Origin: Priapulus caudatus
Lineage: Eukaryota; Priapulida; Priapulimorpha; Priapulimorphida; Priapulidae
Assembly: GCF_000485595.1 (NCBI RefSeq)
Contig: NW_014577792.1
Span: forward strand, 8,370-69,375
Direction: 5' to 3'
Length of the DNA: 61,006 nt
In this document: positions 53,901 through 55,607 of the stretch, piece by piece
Numbering within the stretch: the stretch's first letter is position 1
Layout: every line of letters begins with the position of its first letter
The notes under the pieces: generated by a model
Seen by the model: only the letters and a program-made list of their open reading frames with translations
The model's database searches: none
What the model was told of the DNA's origin: nothing
Made by a program: the position numbers and the translations under genes

Positions 53901-55607
53901 AAGCGCTGTCCGCAGTGGAGACGTGCGCCAAATTCGAGGCCCGGCGCACGTCTCCACAGCGGTCAGCGGATGGTCTGTATTTTTAGAAGATAACAATGAA
54001 GACTTTGTTCTAAATAAGAACTATCGGCGGCTAAATAAGAGCAATATACAGACCTTTGAATTTCTTGACTAGTCAGTCAAAGGGCTTGTTGGGGGTCCAT
54101 TATGCAGAACTTCCAATTGAAATGGCCCATGAAATTGTCAAGTGAATTGTGTTTTTCGGAACCCCAAAGAAAATGTCTCCCTCTTACATGCACCCATTCC
54201 CTGATCAAACACGCGTTCAGGCATGAACAAACACGTGCATTGACGTACAAGACTGATGAAAGCACAGGCACTTGGAACGTCTCAATAAAAATAAATCTTC
54301 ACACAATTTTTCACAATGATCGACCGCCTGTGTGCAAAATAGGTGAACGTATGTGAAACATATACGGTTAATTAGTACTTACTGTCACATATCCGTGACT
54401 AACTGACACCACTAAATTGGTAAAATGTTCCATGCACCTTAAGAAATGCTGAGAAATTACGAGGTTATCATCGCAGAACTCCCGACACCGCCCATCCTGA
54501 TGTCACAAAGCTATTATGTAAACAAAAACGCGTGTTGCGAGGTGCGTGCCTCCGATATCCATTTCGAGGCCCGCTAAGCCAAGCATAAAGTGTGCGGGCA
54601 AGACGTCACACACACAGCTACCTTCATTGGCTAAAACAATCGAGTAGCGCGGTTAGGGATTTTCGAAATTATTTAATTTTAAGAAAAACTTGAACGTTCA
54701 ATGAATGACGCACTCGTTCACTTACGAAAGCGGGTAAAAATGCCTAATTTTTCCACTTCGGTGCGAAATGCATCGGCCGGGCCTTTCATTATTTTCGAAA
54801 AGCAAACAGTATCGCCAAACACCTACACGCAGTAACGGGTCACGTTGTTGATGACCCATTCATGCCCATCAACAAAGAAGGCGGGGCTTATTCTGATTAC
54901 GGAAATGCGAAAATGCAACAGAAGGACGTAGCGCAGTGCGCTAAACAGCGTGTTATTTTCGTATTTGTGCGAAACTCTATCGTAGGAAACCGTTCTAGCC
55001 TAGCAGAATGCCCTAGTTCCTGAGATCGGCGATTTGGTGCTCTAATGGTATTATACCTAGAAGTTATAATAGAGAGGTGCGGCGTAGACTGTGATTGGAA
55101 GACACAGTGTCAATCCTTGGGACGCCTCGGCATCATGGCCGCATCACGTCCAGCCATATACAACCACAGGCCCTGTGACGTCCTTTTATTAATAGTAATA
55201 TTACCACCTGCTTTGCCATACAATCGCCGCGGTGCTAGATTCATGAGTGTCACCAGTCAGCTCTCACATATCACAGGCACCATAACAGCTCGAAGCGGGG
55301 GGGAGGGGGGTATTATATTCCCTGAGTTTCCCTCTCTGGGACAATCATTCTAGTTTTAATACAACTTTTATTGGATTCAACACAACAAGCTATCCAGTTT
55401 GGGTTCAACTAACTGCGTGAAACTACAATACACGTTCATACATACACATTTTCTTTCAGGTTAATCTGCTATGTATTTCTTGGCCGAGGAAAGTTCAGCA
55501 GCCTGCAGAAACTGTTGAATAAAAGCTTAAGAAAAGTGGAGTCTACGCTTACAGTTACGGAGATTGTGCTACTCAAGTCTGTAATTATTGGTTTTAACCA
55601 ACCCTAA
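5790..55607 (+). CDS. TERT: Telomerase reverse transcriptase, multi-exon gene (5'-incomplete)
   Basis: TERT is the catalytic protein of telomerase; it copies the telomerase RNA template onto chromosome ends in the nucleus. Twenty-four coding exons could be traced (listed separately), about 1,220 codons, against 1,132 in human TERT. Motif order is complete: TEN-domain IGDD, basic linker, RBD block with [13 protein letters not shown] motif CFYITE, motif 1 FIPKK, motif 2 VRPI, motif [12 protein letters not shown], motif B' GICQGS, motif C ADDF, motif [17 protein letters not shown], motif E PYCG, and a C-terminal extension. The three catalytic Asp residues (A and C) are present. Splice phases agree across almost all junctions, which argues for a functional gene. 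Coding exon 1 (about 60 residues) was not found, and a short exon before motif B' seems missing. Most introns carry mobile elements, and part of the gene is duplicated in the assembly. Confidence 0.93.
5911..7362. other. TERT intron with R1 copy
   Basis: No other exon is seen. The intron contains R1 copy b at 5997-6605. The rest is unremarkable AT-rich sequence. Confidence 0.6.
5997..6605 (+). repeat. R1 dispersed repeat, copy b (most complete)
   Basis: It opens with AGCTCATCTGACGTAGTCAGATG, whose CATCTGAC/GTCAGATG arms form an 8-bp hairpin. Then come GTCCGTGCGTCC-type runs, the CGGCTCGACCTA block, two AGGTCA-type blocks and the GAGGGTTCAACATGGAT stretch. The same order is found, inverted, at 14475-15063 and 21965-22556. 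Confidence 0.75.
7363..7422 (+). CDS. TERT: TERT exon: TEN domain, part 2 (60 bp)
   Basis: GACTGTAG acceptor and CAT/GTAAGT donor bound 20 codons, phase 0 at both ends, fitting both neighbours. The translation ([20 protein letters not shown]) falls where vertebrate TERT has RLCERGAKNVLAFGF. Similarity is weak; the phase agreement is the main support. Confidence 0.65.
7423..9450. other. TERT intron, includes a GGAGTC-rich repeat
   Basis: No exon is recognised. Positions 7895-8235 hold a dispersed repeat with many GGAGTC/GACTCC motifs (a related copy lies at 52210-52470). The remainder is AT-rich with no supported feature. Confidence 0.55.
7895..8235. repeat. GGAGTC-rich dispersed repeat, copy 1
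   Basis: It begins with AATTTACTTTTGAACAAGGGAGTCC and contains at least seven GGGAGTC or GACTCCC motifs in both orientations. The same opening and order recur at 52210-52470. Related GGACTCCCTGATTT motifs lie inside the TIR element at 15487-15572. Confidence 0.7.
9451..9584 (+). CDS. TERT: TERT exon: TEN domain, part 3
   Basis: Acceptor CTATTGCAG and donor AA/GTATGT bound 44 codons plus two bases with no stop, phase 0 in and phase 2 out. The end, [12 protein letters not shown], continues in phase into IGDD of the next exon, equivalent to the vertebrate ALRGSGAWGLLLRRVGDD region. The conserved Trp of vertebrates is Met here. Confidence 0.85.
10010..10135. repeat. AT-rich low-complexity tract
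   Basis: About 125 bp of almost pure A/T with ATATATAAT-type inverted repeats, 45 bp before the next TERT exon. Confidence 0.8.
10181..10269 (+). CDS. TERT: TERT exon: TEN domain, part 4 (noisy copy with true acceptor)
   Basis: The acceptor TTTTGCCTCACAG is intact and the exon opens in the correct phase with [14 protein letters not shown], matching the VGDDVLVHLL region of vertebrate TERT. Single-base insertions then break the frame. The cleaner copy at 17987-18067 keeps the frame through [11 protein letters not shown] but lacks the acceptor. The true exon probably combines this acceptor with the cleaner body. Confidence 0.8.
10619..13531 (+). pseudogene. Frameshifted duplicate of TERT linker and RBD exons
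   Basis: Lower-quality copy of the seven exons listed at 18378-21053. Exon order is the same, but every long exon has indels; for instance the RBD exon here is broken into short ORFs while its partner is open for 207 codons. Either a decayed tandem copy or, more likely, uncorrected sequence of the same exons. Confidence 0.75.
14475..15063 (-). repeat. R1 dispersed repeat, inverted copy in unit 1
   Basis: Inverted relative to the 5997 copy and ending in CATCTGACTATGTCAGATGAGCT. Includes TTTTGACCTTTGACCTTTGACC, three AGGTCA half-sites in direct-repeat-1 spacing. Its counterpart in unit 2 is 21965-22556. Confidence 0.8.
15113..15917. mobile_element. 805-bp non-autonomous TIR element (Tigger/pogo-like ends)
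   Basis: Ends TACAGTAAAACT (left) and AGTTTTACTGTA (right) are inverted, each followed by AAGTCGTCA(A/T)T and GTCGAC in matching inverted order. TA boundaries and CAGTAAAAC-type termini suggest the mariner/pogo group. No transposase is present. Copies: 22600-23407 (unit 2) and 34566-35366 (left tip missing). Confidence 0.7.
16091..16277 (+). mobile_element. Gypsy-1 5' LTR (unit 1)
   Basis: A 187-bp LTR starting TGTAATAGTATGG and ending CATAACA (TG...CA). The same sequence recurs at 23581-23767, 28587-28773 and near 35539-35730. It is followed directly by TGGTGGCAGCGG, the expected primer-binding-site position. Confidence 0.9.
16628..17284 (+). CDS. Gypsy-1 gag (5' part), unit 1
   Basis: This is the structural protein of the Ty3/Gypsy element; Gag packages element RNA into cytoplasmic particles. 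The ORF starts at the ATG at 16628 and is open for about 218 codons. The middle ([20 protein letters not shown]) is typical of retrotransposon gag. The zinc knuckle follows after a frame change at 17265-17320 ([14 protein letters not shown], a CX2CX4HX4C pattern). This is the cleanest gag copy; the one in unit 2 has many indels. The element continues to about 17986, where it stops abruptly. Confidence 0.85.
   Translation: MPSDRVPNMDWALPNQADVFKLFRQRLELYFKVKNIDTVDQVNHLLLQVGDEGLRRYNSWTLTEEEKKSVDKIFDKFAEQLEPSENFRVSRLKLMHYRQKQGETLDEFVNRCKLQALRCQFKDTEIHERIIELIIASTQIPEYQKELLGKDKNYKLDEALALGRTYEAAASHVQQLKDMGPACTASIRTYSSTELWTPTPIQTQRTVPSTWVSVQCMW
17265..17775 (+). pseudogene. Gypsy-1 nucleocapsid zinc knuckle and protease region, unit 1
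   Basis: Carries the CX2CX4HX4C knuckle, a basic Arg/Gly tail (RGRGRGN), then an aspartic protease active site [10 protein letters not shown] in a second frame (about 17650-17685). The reading frame changes between knuckle and protease. This could be a programmed frameshift or sequence error; the two copies disagree on indels, so I favour error. Confidence 0.75.
17987..18067 (+). CDS. TERT: TERT exon: TEN domain, part 4 (clean copy, no acceptor)
   Basis: Open reading [20 protein letters not shown] then YEQVF, ending TTTG/GTAGGT in phase 1. YEQVFG...YPFYKRC across the next junction matches vertebrate AYQVCGPPLYQLG. The 5' edge is Gypsy sequence rather than a splice acceptor, so this copy cannot be spliced in as it stands. 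Confidence 0.85.
18378..18783 (+). CDS. TERT: TERT exon: basic linker after TEN domain
   Basis: Acceptor TTGTTACAG and donor TTCTA/GTGAGT bound 406 bp open throughout (2 + 134 codons + 2). It begins YPFYKRC and has a Lys/Arg-rich patch [20 protein letters not shown] that could be a nuclear localisation signal or nucleic-acid contact. The linker is poorly conserved between animals, so identity rests on position and phase. Confidence 0.85.
18948..19012 (+). CDS. TERT: TERT exon: RBD entry, first short exon
   Basis: Acceptor TTATTTCAG and donor AAAA/GTAAGT bound 65 bp. The reading [19 protein letters not shown] matches the vertebrate AETKHFLYSSGDKEQLRPS segment. Phase 2 in and phase 1 out fit both neighbours. 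Confidence 0.85.
19119..19206 (+). CDS. TERT: TERT exon: RBD, LASAFL segment
   Basis: Reads [20 protein letters not shown] and ends CAAAG/GTAATA. It matches vertebrate [20 protein letters not shown]. The acceptor is unclear: unit 1 has AAACAG/GCAAACT, which restores phase, while unit 2 has what looks like an inserted stretch. The start is good to a few bases only. Confidence 0.75.
19369..19553 (+). CDS. TERT: TERT exon: RBD, RYW-like segment (frameshifted in both copies)
   Basis: Comparing the two copies gives recognisable pieces: [15 protein letters not shown] and [11 protein letters not shown], which line up with vertebrate RLPQRYWQMRPLF and HAQCPYGVLLKTHC. Both copies have indels in A-runs, so neither has one open frame. 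Acceptor CATTTTAG and donor TGT/GTATGT are plausible. Confidence 0.65.
19601..19706 (+). CDS. TERT: TERT exon: linker inside RBD, part 1
   Basis: Open reading [20 protein letters not shown], continuing to ESGK and a CAAAG/GTAAAA donor in phase 1. The acceptor is TTTTGCAGAG; cutting after the second AG keeps the frame. It corresponds to the variable region before the QFP block, so similarity is not informative. Confidence 0.65.
20069..20177 (+). CDS. TERT: TERT exon: linker inside RBD, part 2
   Basis: Acceptor CTTTTTTCAG and donor TTTCAA/GTATGT bound 35 full codons without stop (2 + 105 + 2). Contains [20 protein letters not shown]. Phases match the exons on each side. Assigned by phase and position rather than similarity. 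Confidence 0.75.
20432..21053 (+). CDS. TERT: TERT exon: RBD core with QFP block
   Basis: A 622-bp exon between TTTCCAG/G and AAG/GTGAGG, open for 207 codons. The first two thirds are an acidic then polar linker ([14 protein letters not shown]). The last 65 residues match the telomerase RNA-binding domain strongly: [36 protein letters not shown] and [11 protein letters not shown] align with human VQLLRQHSSPWQVYGFVRA, GLWGSRHNERRF and LSLQELTWKMS. This part binds telomerase RNA. Confidence 0.93.
21965..22556 (-). repeat. R1 dispersed repeat, inverted copy in unit 2
   Basis: Counterpart of 14475-15063 with small indels. Contains the TTTGACCTTTGACCTTTGACCC direct-repeat block at about 22364-22384 and CATTGACCTTTGACCTGTGACC at about 22188-22208. 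Confidence 0.8.
22600..23407. mobile_element. Tigger-like TIR element, unit 2 copy
   Basis: Counterpart of 15113-15917 with scattered single-base differences. The left tip reads ACAGATAAAACT rather than ACAGTAAAACT, one of many small indels separating the units. Confidence 0.7.
25601..26508 (+). pseudogene. Gypsy-1 reverse transcriptase
   Basis: RT domain in two overlapping frames (25601-26038 and 26017-26508). Recognisable blocks are [20 protein letters not shown] (RT N-terminus), [11 protein letters not shown], and the active-site block [12 protein letters not shown] small indel near 25875 separates the frames; the copy at 36853-37909 is open across this point. Confidence 0.88.
26509..26956 (+). 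pseudogene. Gypsy-1 RNase H
   Basis: The frame at 26621-26881 has [18 protein letters not shown] upstream of [11 protein letters not shown], the RNase H signature region of Gypsy pol. Frame changes at both sides separate it from RT and integrase. Confidence 0.8.
26956..28304 (+). pseudogene. Gypsy-1 integrase
   Basis: Integrase inserts element cDNA into the genome. Frame 26956-27384 carries the HHCC zinc region (HHQGIEKTR ... CLICQEH). Frame 27237-28304 carries the DDE core ([29 protein letters not shown]) and the C-terminal region. A one-base frame change near 27340 splits the two. The ORF ends about 280 bp before the 3' LTR. Confidence 0.88.
28587..28773 (+). mobile_element. Gypsy-1 3' LTR
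   Basis: Matches 23581-23767 along its length with very few substitutions. Contains CAATAAAATACC, a possible polyadenylation signal (AATAAA), in sense with TERT. Confidence 0.9.
28801..28967 (+). CDS. TERT: TERT exon: T motif
   Basis: Acceptor TTGCTTGTCCGTAG and donor CTACAG/GTATGT bound 167 bp (55 codons + 2). [25 protein letters not shown] and [19 protein letters not shown] match human VRDCAWLRRS, AKFLHWLMSVYVVEL and SFFYVTETTFQKNRLFFYR. The T motif is telomerase-specific and contacts template-boundary RNA. It continues in phase 0 from the exon ending at 21053. Confidence 0.95.
29391..29519 (+). CDS. TERT: TERT exon after T motif
   Basis: Acceptor TTATGTGCAG and donor CTCAG/GTGTCA bound 129 bp. 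It begins [16 protein letters not shown] and ends IGLIHLR, matching human KSVWSKLQSIGIRQ and ALLTSRLRF. Phases 2 in and 2 out agree with both neighbours. Confidence 0.93.
29690..32203 (-). mobile_element. Broken RTE-like LINE
   Basis: Minus-strand non-LTR retrotransposon. At 31602-32160 is an endonuclease N-terminus ([24 protein letters not shown]). At 30622-31325 are linker and RT N-terminus ([24 protein letters not shown]). At 29787-29969 is a C-terminal piece ([16 protein letters not shown]). An inserted repeat (30105-30440) replaces the RT catalytic region, and several frameshifts occur, so it is dead. Plus-strand ORFs over this region are antisense shadows. Confidence 0.85.
30105..30440. 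repeat. Nested repeat interrupting the LINE
   Basis: Begins AGCTCACATTGACATCGTCAAG, the same kind of hairpin-plus-GTCCGTCCGTC head as R1, followed by unrelated sequence. LINE RT sequence resumes at about 30450. The RT catalytic box cannot be found on either side, so the event included a deletion or the LINE was already 3'-rearranged. Confidence 0.65.
32274..32403 (+). CDS. TERT: TERT exon: RT motifs 1 and 2
   Basis: Acceptor TTTACATAG and donor GAAATC/GTATGT bound 130 bp. [13 protein letters not shown] matches human FIPKPDGLRPIVN (motifs 1 and 2). A Pro/Gly insert follows, then [13 protein letters not shown], equivalent to RVKALFSVLNYER. Confidence 0.95.
32898..33001 (+). CDS. TERT: TERT exon before motif A
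   Basis: Acceptor TTTTCTAG and donor ACGG/GTGAGT bound 104 bp, phase 0 to 2. [20 protein letters not shown] matches human GASVLGLDDIHRAWRTFVL. Confidence 0.93.
33192..33282 (+). CDS. TERT: TERT exon: RT motif A
   Basis: Acceptor CCATTTGCAG and donor TTCAAG/GTAACT bound 91 bp. [20 protein letters not shown] contains the first catalytic Asp (KLD), aligning with human [20 protein letters not shown]. Confidence 0.97.
33559..33738 (+). CDS. TERT: TERT exon between motifs A and B'
   Basis: Acceptor TATGTTATAG and donor CAGAAA/GTGAGT bound 60 codons, phase 0 both ends. It starts [20 protein letters not shown] and ends AHDTVYGQK, the counterpart of human TYCVRRYAVVQKA to RDAVVIEQ. The residues that follow VVIEQ in other TERTs (SSSLNEASSGLFDVF region) are not in this exon or the next. 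Confidence 0.93.
33739..34565. mobile_element. Intron sequence with a truncated MITE-like element
   Basis: From about 33873, a pair of direct repeats (GTACACGGAGTCACCTTAACCC and CTACACGGAGTTTGTCTTAACCC, written with their differences; each followed by AGTTAA), and near 34530 a CTTAACTCGAGTTAAC palindrome then CGCGCGCGTCTACA, look like the two ends of one element. The right tip is cut where the 34566 duplicate begins. A perfect 20-bp palindrome lies at 34263-34282. No TERT exon is visible. Confidence 0.5.
36227..36852. other. Assembly gap (626 N)
   Basis: Run of N between Gypsy gag and the protease/RT region. The estimated gap is shorter than the about 1.0-1.1 kb separating the same points in units 1 and 2. 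ORFs drawn across it are meaningless. Confidence 1.
36853..37909 (+). pseudogene. Gypsy-1 protease-RT fragment, third copy
   Basis: The cleanest RT copy in the window, open from the gap to the break at 37909. Includes [31 protein letters not shown] and [11 protein letters not shown]. Truncated before RNase H; foreign sequence (ACATTGCAAAATTTGAC...) follows. Confidence 0.88.
37910..38202. other. Residual intron before motif B' exon
   Basis: Two inverted motifs, GACATTGCAAAATTTGAC at the left and TCAAATTTGCAGTCTG near 38090, suggest a small TIR element. No exon is recognisable. Confidence 0.4.
38203..38346 (+). CDS. TERT: TERT exon: RT motif B'
   Basis: Acceptor CTTATTCTTTTGCAG and donor CGCAGG/GTAAGT bound 48 codons, phase 0 both ends. 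[20 protein letters not shown] then IYYGDMESN aligns with human [20 protein letters not shown] and LCYGDMENK. The normally near-invariant Pro of the PQG core is Cys here (TGC). Confidence 0.96.
38399..38486. repeat. CA and TA microsatellites
   Basis: ACACACAC-rich stretch followed by a (TA)n run at about 38467-38486 that directly abuts the minus-strand LTR element. The matching (TA)n lies beyond its other end at 44709-44726. Confidence 0.85.
39171..40130 (-). CDS. Gypsy-2 integrase C-terminus and tail
   Basis: 319-codon open frame, the 3' end of pol. The N-terminal third ([45 protein letters not shown]) is the chromatin/GPY-F-like C-terminal region of Gypsy integrases. The rest is a long acidic tail of unknown role. 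Frame changes near 40130-40180 separate it from the catalytic core. Confidence 0.85.
   Translation of the reverse strand: MERNVKKEQIEEAYTIVSQKVAKRNQTAKERFDHRASAATLDAGDRVLVKRLKAPGGPGKLQSYWENDVYRVMKKHADLPVYDVIVDDQPYGKVRTLHRNHLMLCNSLPVPRIETTPLNKTKGKRDDNLKDKVEDLRDSNGYESTEADDCVIGFTIEKPDWAEEGVGIPPGSNPEAPEFVPRTQSEHRAEMNRSNHRNQHEACIDVSLPVHRESNRANNLQNSEDSDVDENLQVSEGDLEDNSVSSEPSVEESEHTEEECNPFADRNREPRQVRNKQPPKRYTYDVMGTPAPACLTIQPINWLSSWLGWKPKTMHIIDV
40175..40860 (-). pseudogene. Gypsy-2 integrase catalytic core (broken)
   Basis: Frame 40175-40525 has [20 protein letters not shown] (core with the catalytic Glu region) and [17 protein letters not shown]. Upstream parts lie in other frames to about 40860. 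The cleaner version of the N-terminal portion is in the second unit at 45866-46185. Confidence 0.8.
41300..42880 (-). pseudogene. Gypsy-2 RT and RNase H, indel-rich copy
   Basis: No long frame survives, but pieces such as [13 protein letters not shown] (RNase H) and matches to the unit B ORFs at 46304-47718 show what it is. Indels are spaced every few tens of bases and favour insertions, unlike ordinary decay. Confidence 0.75.
43178..43420 (-). pseudogene. Gypsy-2 aspartic protease
   Basis: The frame has [20 protein letters not shown] followed by SMIHTEM, the DTG(A) active site of a retroelement protease. It overlaps the end of gag in another frame (gag ends at 43351), so a frameshift or error lies near 43400. 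Confidence 0.85.
43351..44385 (-). CDS. Gypsy-2 gag
   Basis: 344-codon ORF starting 40 bp inside the 5' LTR edge. It has a capsid-like middle (YHVED-type region, [20 protein letters not shown]), a basic Gln/Arg stretch, and a CX2CX4HX4C knuckle ([14 protein letters not shown]). It packages element RNA. Clean, in contrast to the frameshifted copy at 48860-49523. Confidence 0.9.
   Translation of the reverse strand: MSNAEQDAAVGGTGTASPAPSSVQPTMDLLFQLSLHHTLIKMLTQLMERQLQVQPAVPESVTLKKDFVIVGKIGELGDPSTLSYASVQHQLDRARERGVTERELVQGVVRAIAPKLQVKAYLEGRGDIGLMEVMAILASHYQVEDGRELYQSLCSAVQGTNESPIDFILRVMSIRQRVMEAGYNKDLVDETMRHALVTGLREESLRCEMRSLPPGASDCNILEVAKKRALLTEVQAKHNKSAKVYFISQENLEGWKKEVKEMLRKELSEMRQEESWKPQSQQRQGQRSEVRRRTFGCQGCREKQQRCNHCFKCGGTGHVAKECSYQTGNGWPSALADTGQVDLQ
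44710..45098 (-). mobile_element. tRNA-derived SINE
   Basis: On the minus strand, a box A-like TGGCGCAGTGGCA (45079-45091) and box B GGTTCGAGTCC (45030-45040) sit at tRNA spacing, but the acceptor arms do not pair, so this is a tRNA-related SINE head rather than a tRNA gene. Downstream are (ATGG)n-type repeats (44818-44900) and an end CCCGGGCAATGCCGGGTATC followed by CCGCTAG and (TA)n. Gypsy-2 sits in that TA tail. Confidence 0.8.
45337..45517. mobile_element. 181-bp pogo-like MITE
   Basis: Ends TACAGTGTAGCCCCG and CGGGGTTCCACTGTA are inverted with two mismatches, TA at both boundaries. The interior carries inverted ATCGCG and TAAATCGGGGTT motifs. A degraded counterpart lies near 50425-50595. 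Confidence 0.75.
45659..45728 (+). CDS. TERT: TERT exon: RT motif C
   Basis: Acceptor TTATGTACAG and donor GAGG/GTGAGT bound 70 bp. [20 protein letters not shown] carries the two catalytic Asp residues, matching human [20 protein letters not shown]. The residue before DD is Ala instead of the usual Val. A noisy second copy lies at about 50720-50788. Confidence 0.96.
45866..46185 (-). pseudogene. Gypsy-2 integrase N-terminal part, cleaner copy
   Basis: The frame has [19 protein letters not shown], then [20 protein letters not shown] and [13 protein letters not shown], the zinc-binding region and first catalytic Asp region of integrase. The plus-strand end is the duplication junction, so the rest of the core is only in unit A. 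Confidence 0.85.
46304..47167 (-). CDS. Gypsy-2 RNase H region, clean copy
   Basis: 287-codon open frame. [27 protein letters not shown]-type block, [19 protein letters not shown] and [14 protein letters not shown] are the RNase H/tether region of Gypsy pol. [19 protein letters not shown] precedes the integrase spacer. RNase H removes template RNA during cDNA synthesis. Confidence 0.9.
   Translation of the reverse strand: MFELLTKSAAQEPSVRKRKPSKAKTGQLPSNAAISWQPHHREVVSNCIDELTSAPVMAYPAFELPFILHTDAASEGLGAVLYQQQGESLRVIGYASRSLSPAEKNYHLHSGKLEFLVLKWAVTEHFRNYLLHAKSFTVFTDNSPLTYILSTAKLNATGCRWVAELAEFYQFEIKYHPGKETIDADVLSREPVDMADYMTRCTQSVSPQNIQAISSGVVASVPAIATVMVAPSMVGNHDVTVECNSTQKIDIKQGQQSDPAIRDVLQWVRRKIYPSVRERQKSSAIAG
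47160..48342 (-). pseudogene. Gypsy-2 reverse transcriptase, partly broken
   Basis: Frames 47160-47465 ([33 protein letters not shown]), 47428-47718 ([35 protein letters not shown]) and 47863-48342 (upstream of RT) together cover the RT domain. Small indels near 47480, 47720 and 48300 break it. Confidence 0.85.
48343..49560 (-). pseudogene. Gypsy-2 protease and gag, degraded copy
   Basis: Same content as 43178-44385 but with an indel every few bases, leaving only fragments such as MRSLPPGA. The degree of disruption rises steadily toward 51020. Confidence 0.8.
49570..50800. repeat. Degraded copies of LTR, SINE, MITE and TERT motif C exon
   Basis: In order: Gypsy-2 5' LTR (about 49570-49850), SINE (about 49860-50215), MITE (about 50425-50595), TERT motif C exon (about 50720-50788). 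Each matches its unit A partner with dense indels. The exon copy cannot encode motif C. Confidence 0.8.
50800..51028. repeat. Unduplicated insert with degenerate telomere-like CCTAAC repeats
   Basis: This stretch has no partner in unit A. At about 50873-50945 it reads as imperfect CCCTAA-type units (CCCTACCCAACTAACCC, GCCTAACCC, GCCTAAC, CCCTACACCTAACCC), then AT-rich sequence. It lies between the noisy motif C exon copy and the clean intron restart GTGAGTATATGG. Confidence 0.7.
51306..51407 (+). CDS. TERT: TERT exon: RT motif D
   Basis: Acceptor CTTTTCTAG and donor GAGG/GTACGC bound 102 bp. [17 protein letters not shown] matches human VPEYGCVVNLRKTVVNF. Phases 1 in and 1 out agree with motif C and E exons. 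Confidence 0.95.
51408..51880. other. TERT intron, nothing recognised
   Basis: Short AT-rich intron. The ORF at 51590-51793 has no TERT similarity and no supporting splice sites. In other TERTs a few extra residues lie between motifs D and E; the direct junction here gives a slightly shorter spacer. Confidence 0.6.
51881..52031 (+). CDS. TERT: TERT exon: RT motif E
   Basis: Acceptor GTCTGTGTAG and donor TTTAT/GTACGT bound 151 bp. [19 protein letters not shown] matches human GLFPWCGLLLDTRTLEVQS (primer grip). [11 protein letters not shown] continues into the C-terminal extension, like human KAGRNMRRKLF. Confidence 0.95.
52210..52470. repeat. GGAGTC-rich dispersed repeat, copy 2
   Basis: Opens AATTAACTTTTGAACACGGGAGTCC and follows the 7895-8235 copy with moderate divergence and a deletion of the middle block. 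Ends near GACTCCGGACTCCCGTTAA. Confidence 0.7.
52576..52745 (+). CDS. TERT: TERT exon: C-terminal extension, part 1
   Basis: Acceptor TTATTTTGCAG and donor CATA/GTATGC bound 170 bp. [36 protein letters not shown] and NPKFYH match human LFLDLQVNSLQTVCTNIYK, LLLQAYRFHACVLQL and NPTFFL, the thumb domain. Confidence 0.94.
52988..53102 (+). CDS. TERT: TERT exon: C-terminal extension, part 2
   Basis: Acceptor CACCAACAG and donor ACATG/GTATGT bound 115 bp. [20 protein letters not shown] and EFPVCLSYI match human VISDTASLCYSILKAKN and SEAVQWLC by position. Confidence 0.9.
53103..55459. other. Last TERT intron with repeats and a hairpin
   Basis: Contains a dispersed repeat at about 53290-53590 (CCTGCCAACGAAGTTAGG, a ten-base G run, GGTATACTGGAATCACCC and (CTGT)n), and a GC-rich hairpin at 53915-53957. 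An ORF at 55045-55353 has no recognisable family. Otherwise nothing is supported. Confidence 0.55.
53915..53957. repeat. Perfect 15-bp-arm hairpin
   Basis: GTGGAGACGTGCGCC (53915-53929) and GGCGCACGTCTCCAC (53943-53957) pair perfectly around a 13-nt loop; weaker pairing extends outward. It could be a TE end or fold-back element. Confidence 0.7.
55460..55607 (+). CDS. TERT: TERT terminal exon
   Basis: Acceptor TTTTCTTTCAG, then 48 codons and TAA at 55605-55607. [20 protein letters not shown] and [20 protein letters not shown] align with human [20 protein letters not shown] and [20 protein letters not shown]. Phase 2 to 0 matches. It ends in GFNQP. No clear AATAAA lies in the next few hundred bases. 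Confidence 0.92.

Noticed and set aside
55045-55353. 102-codon plus-strand ORF in the last TERT intron
   Set aside because: No domain, no splice context, low-complexity end; nothing supports translation.
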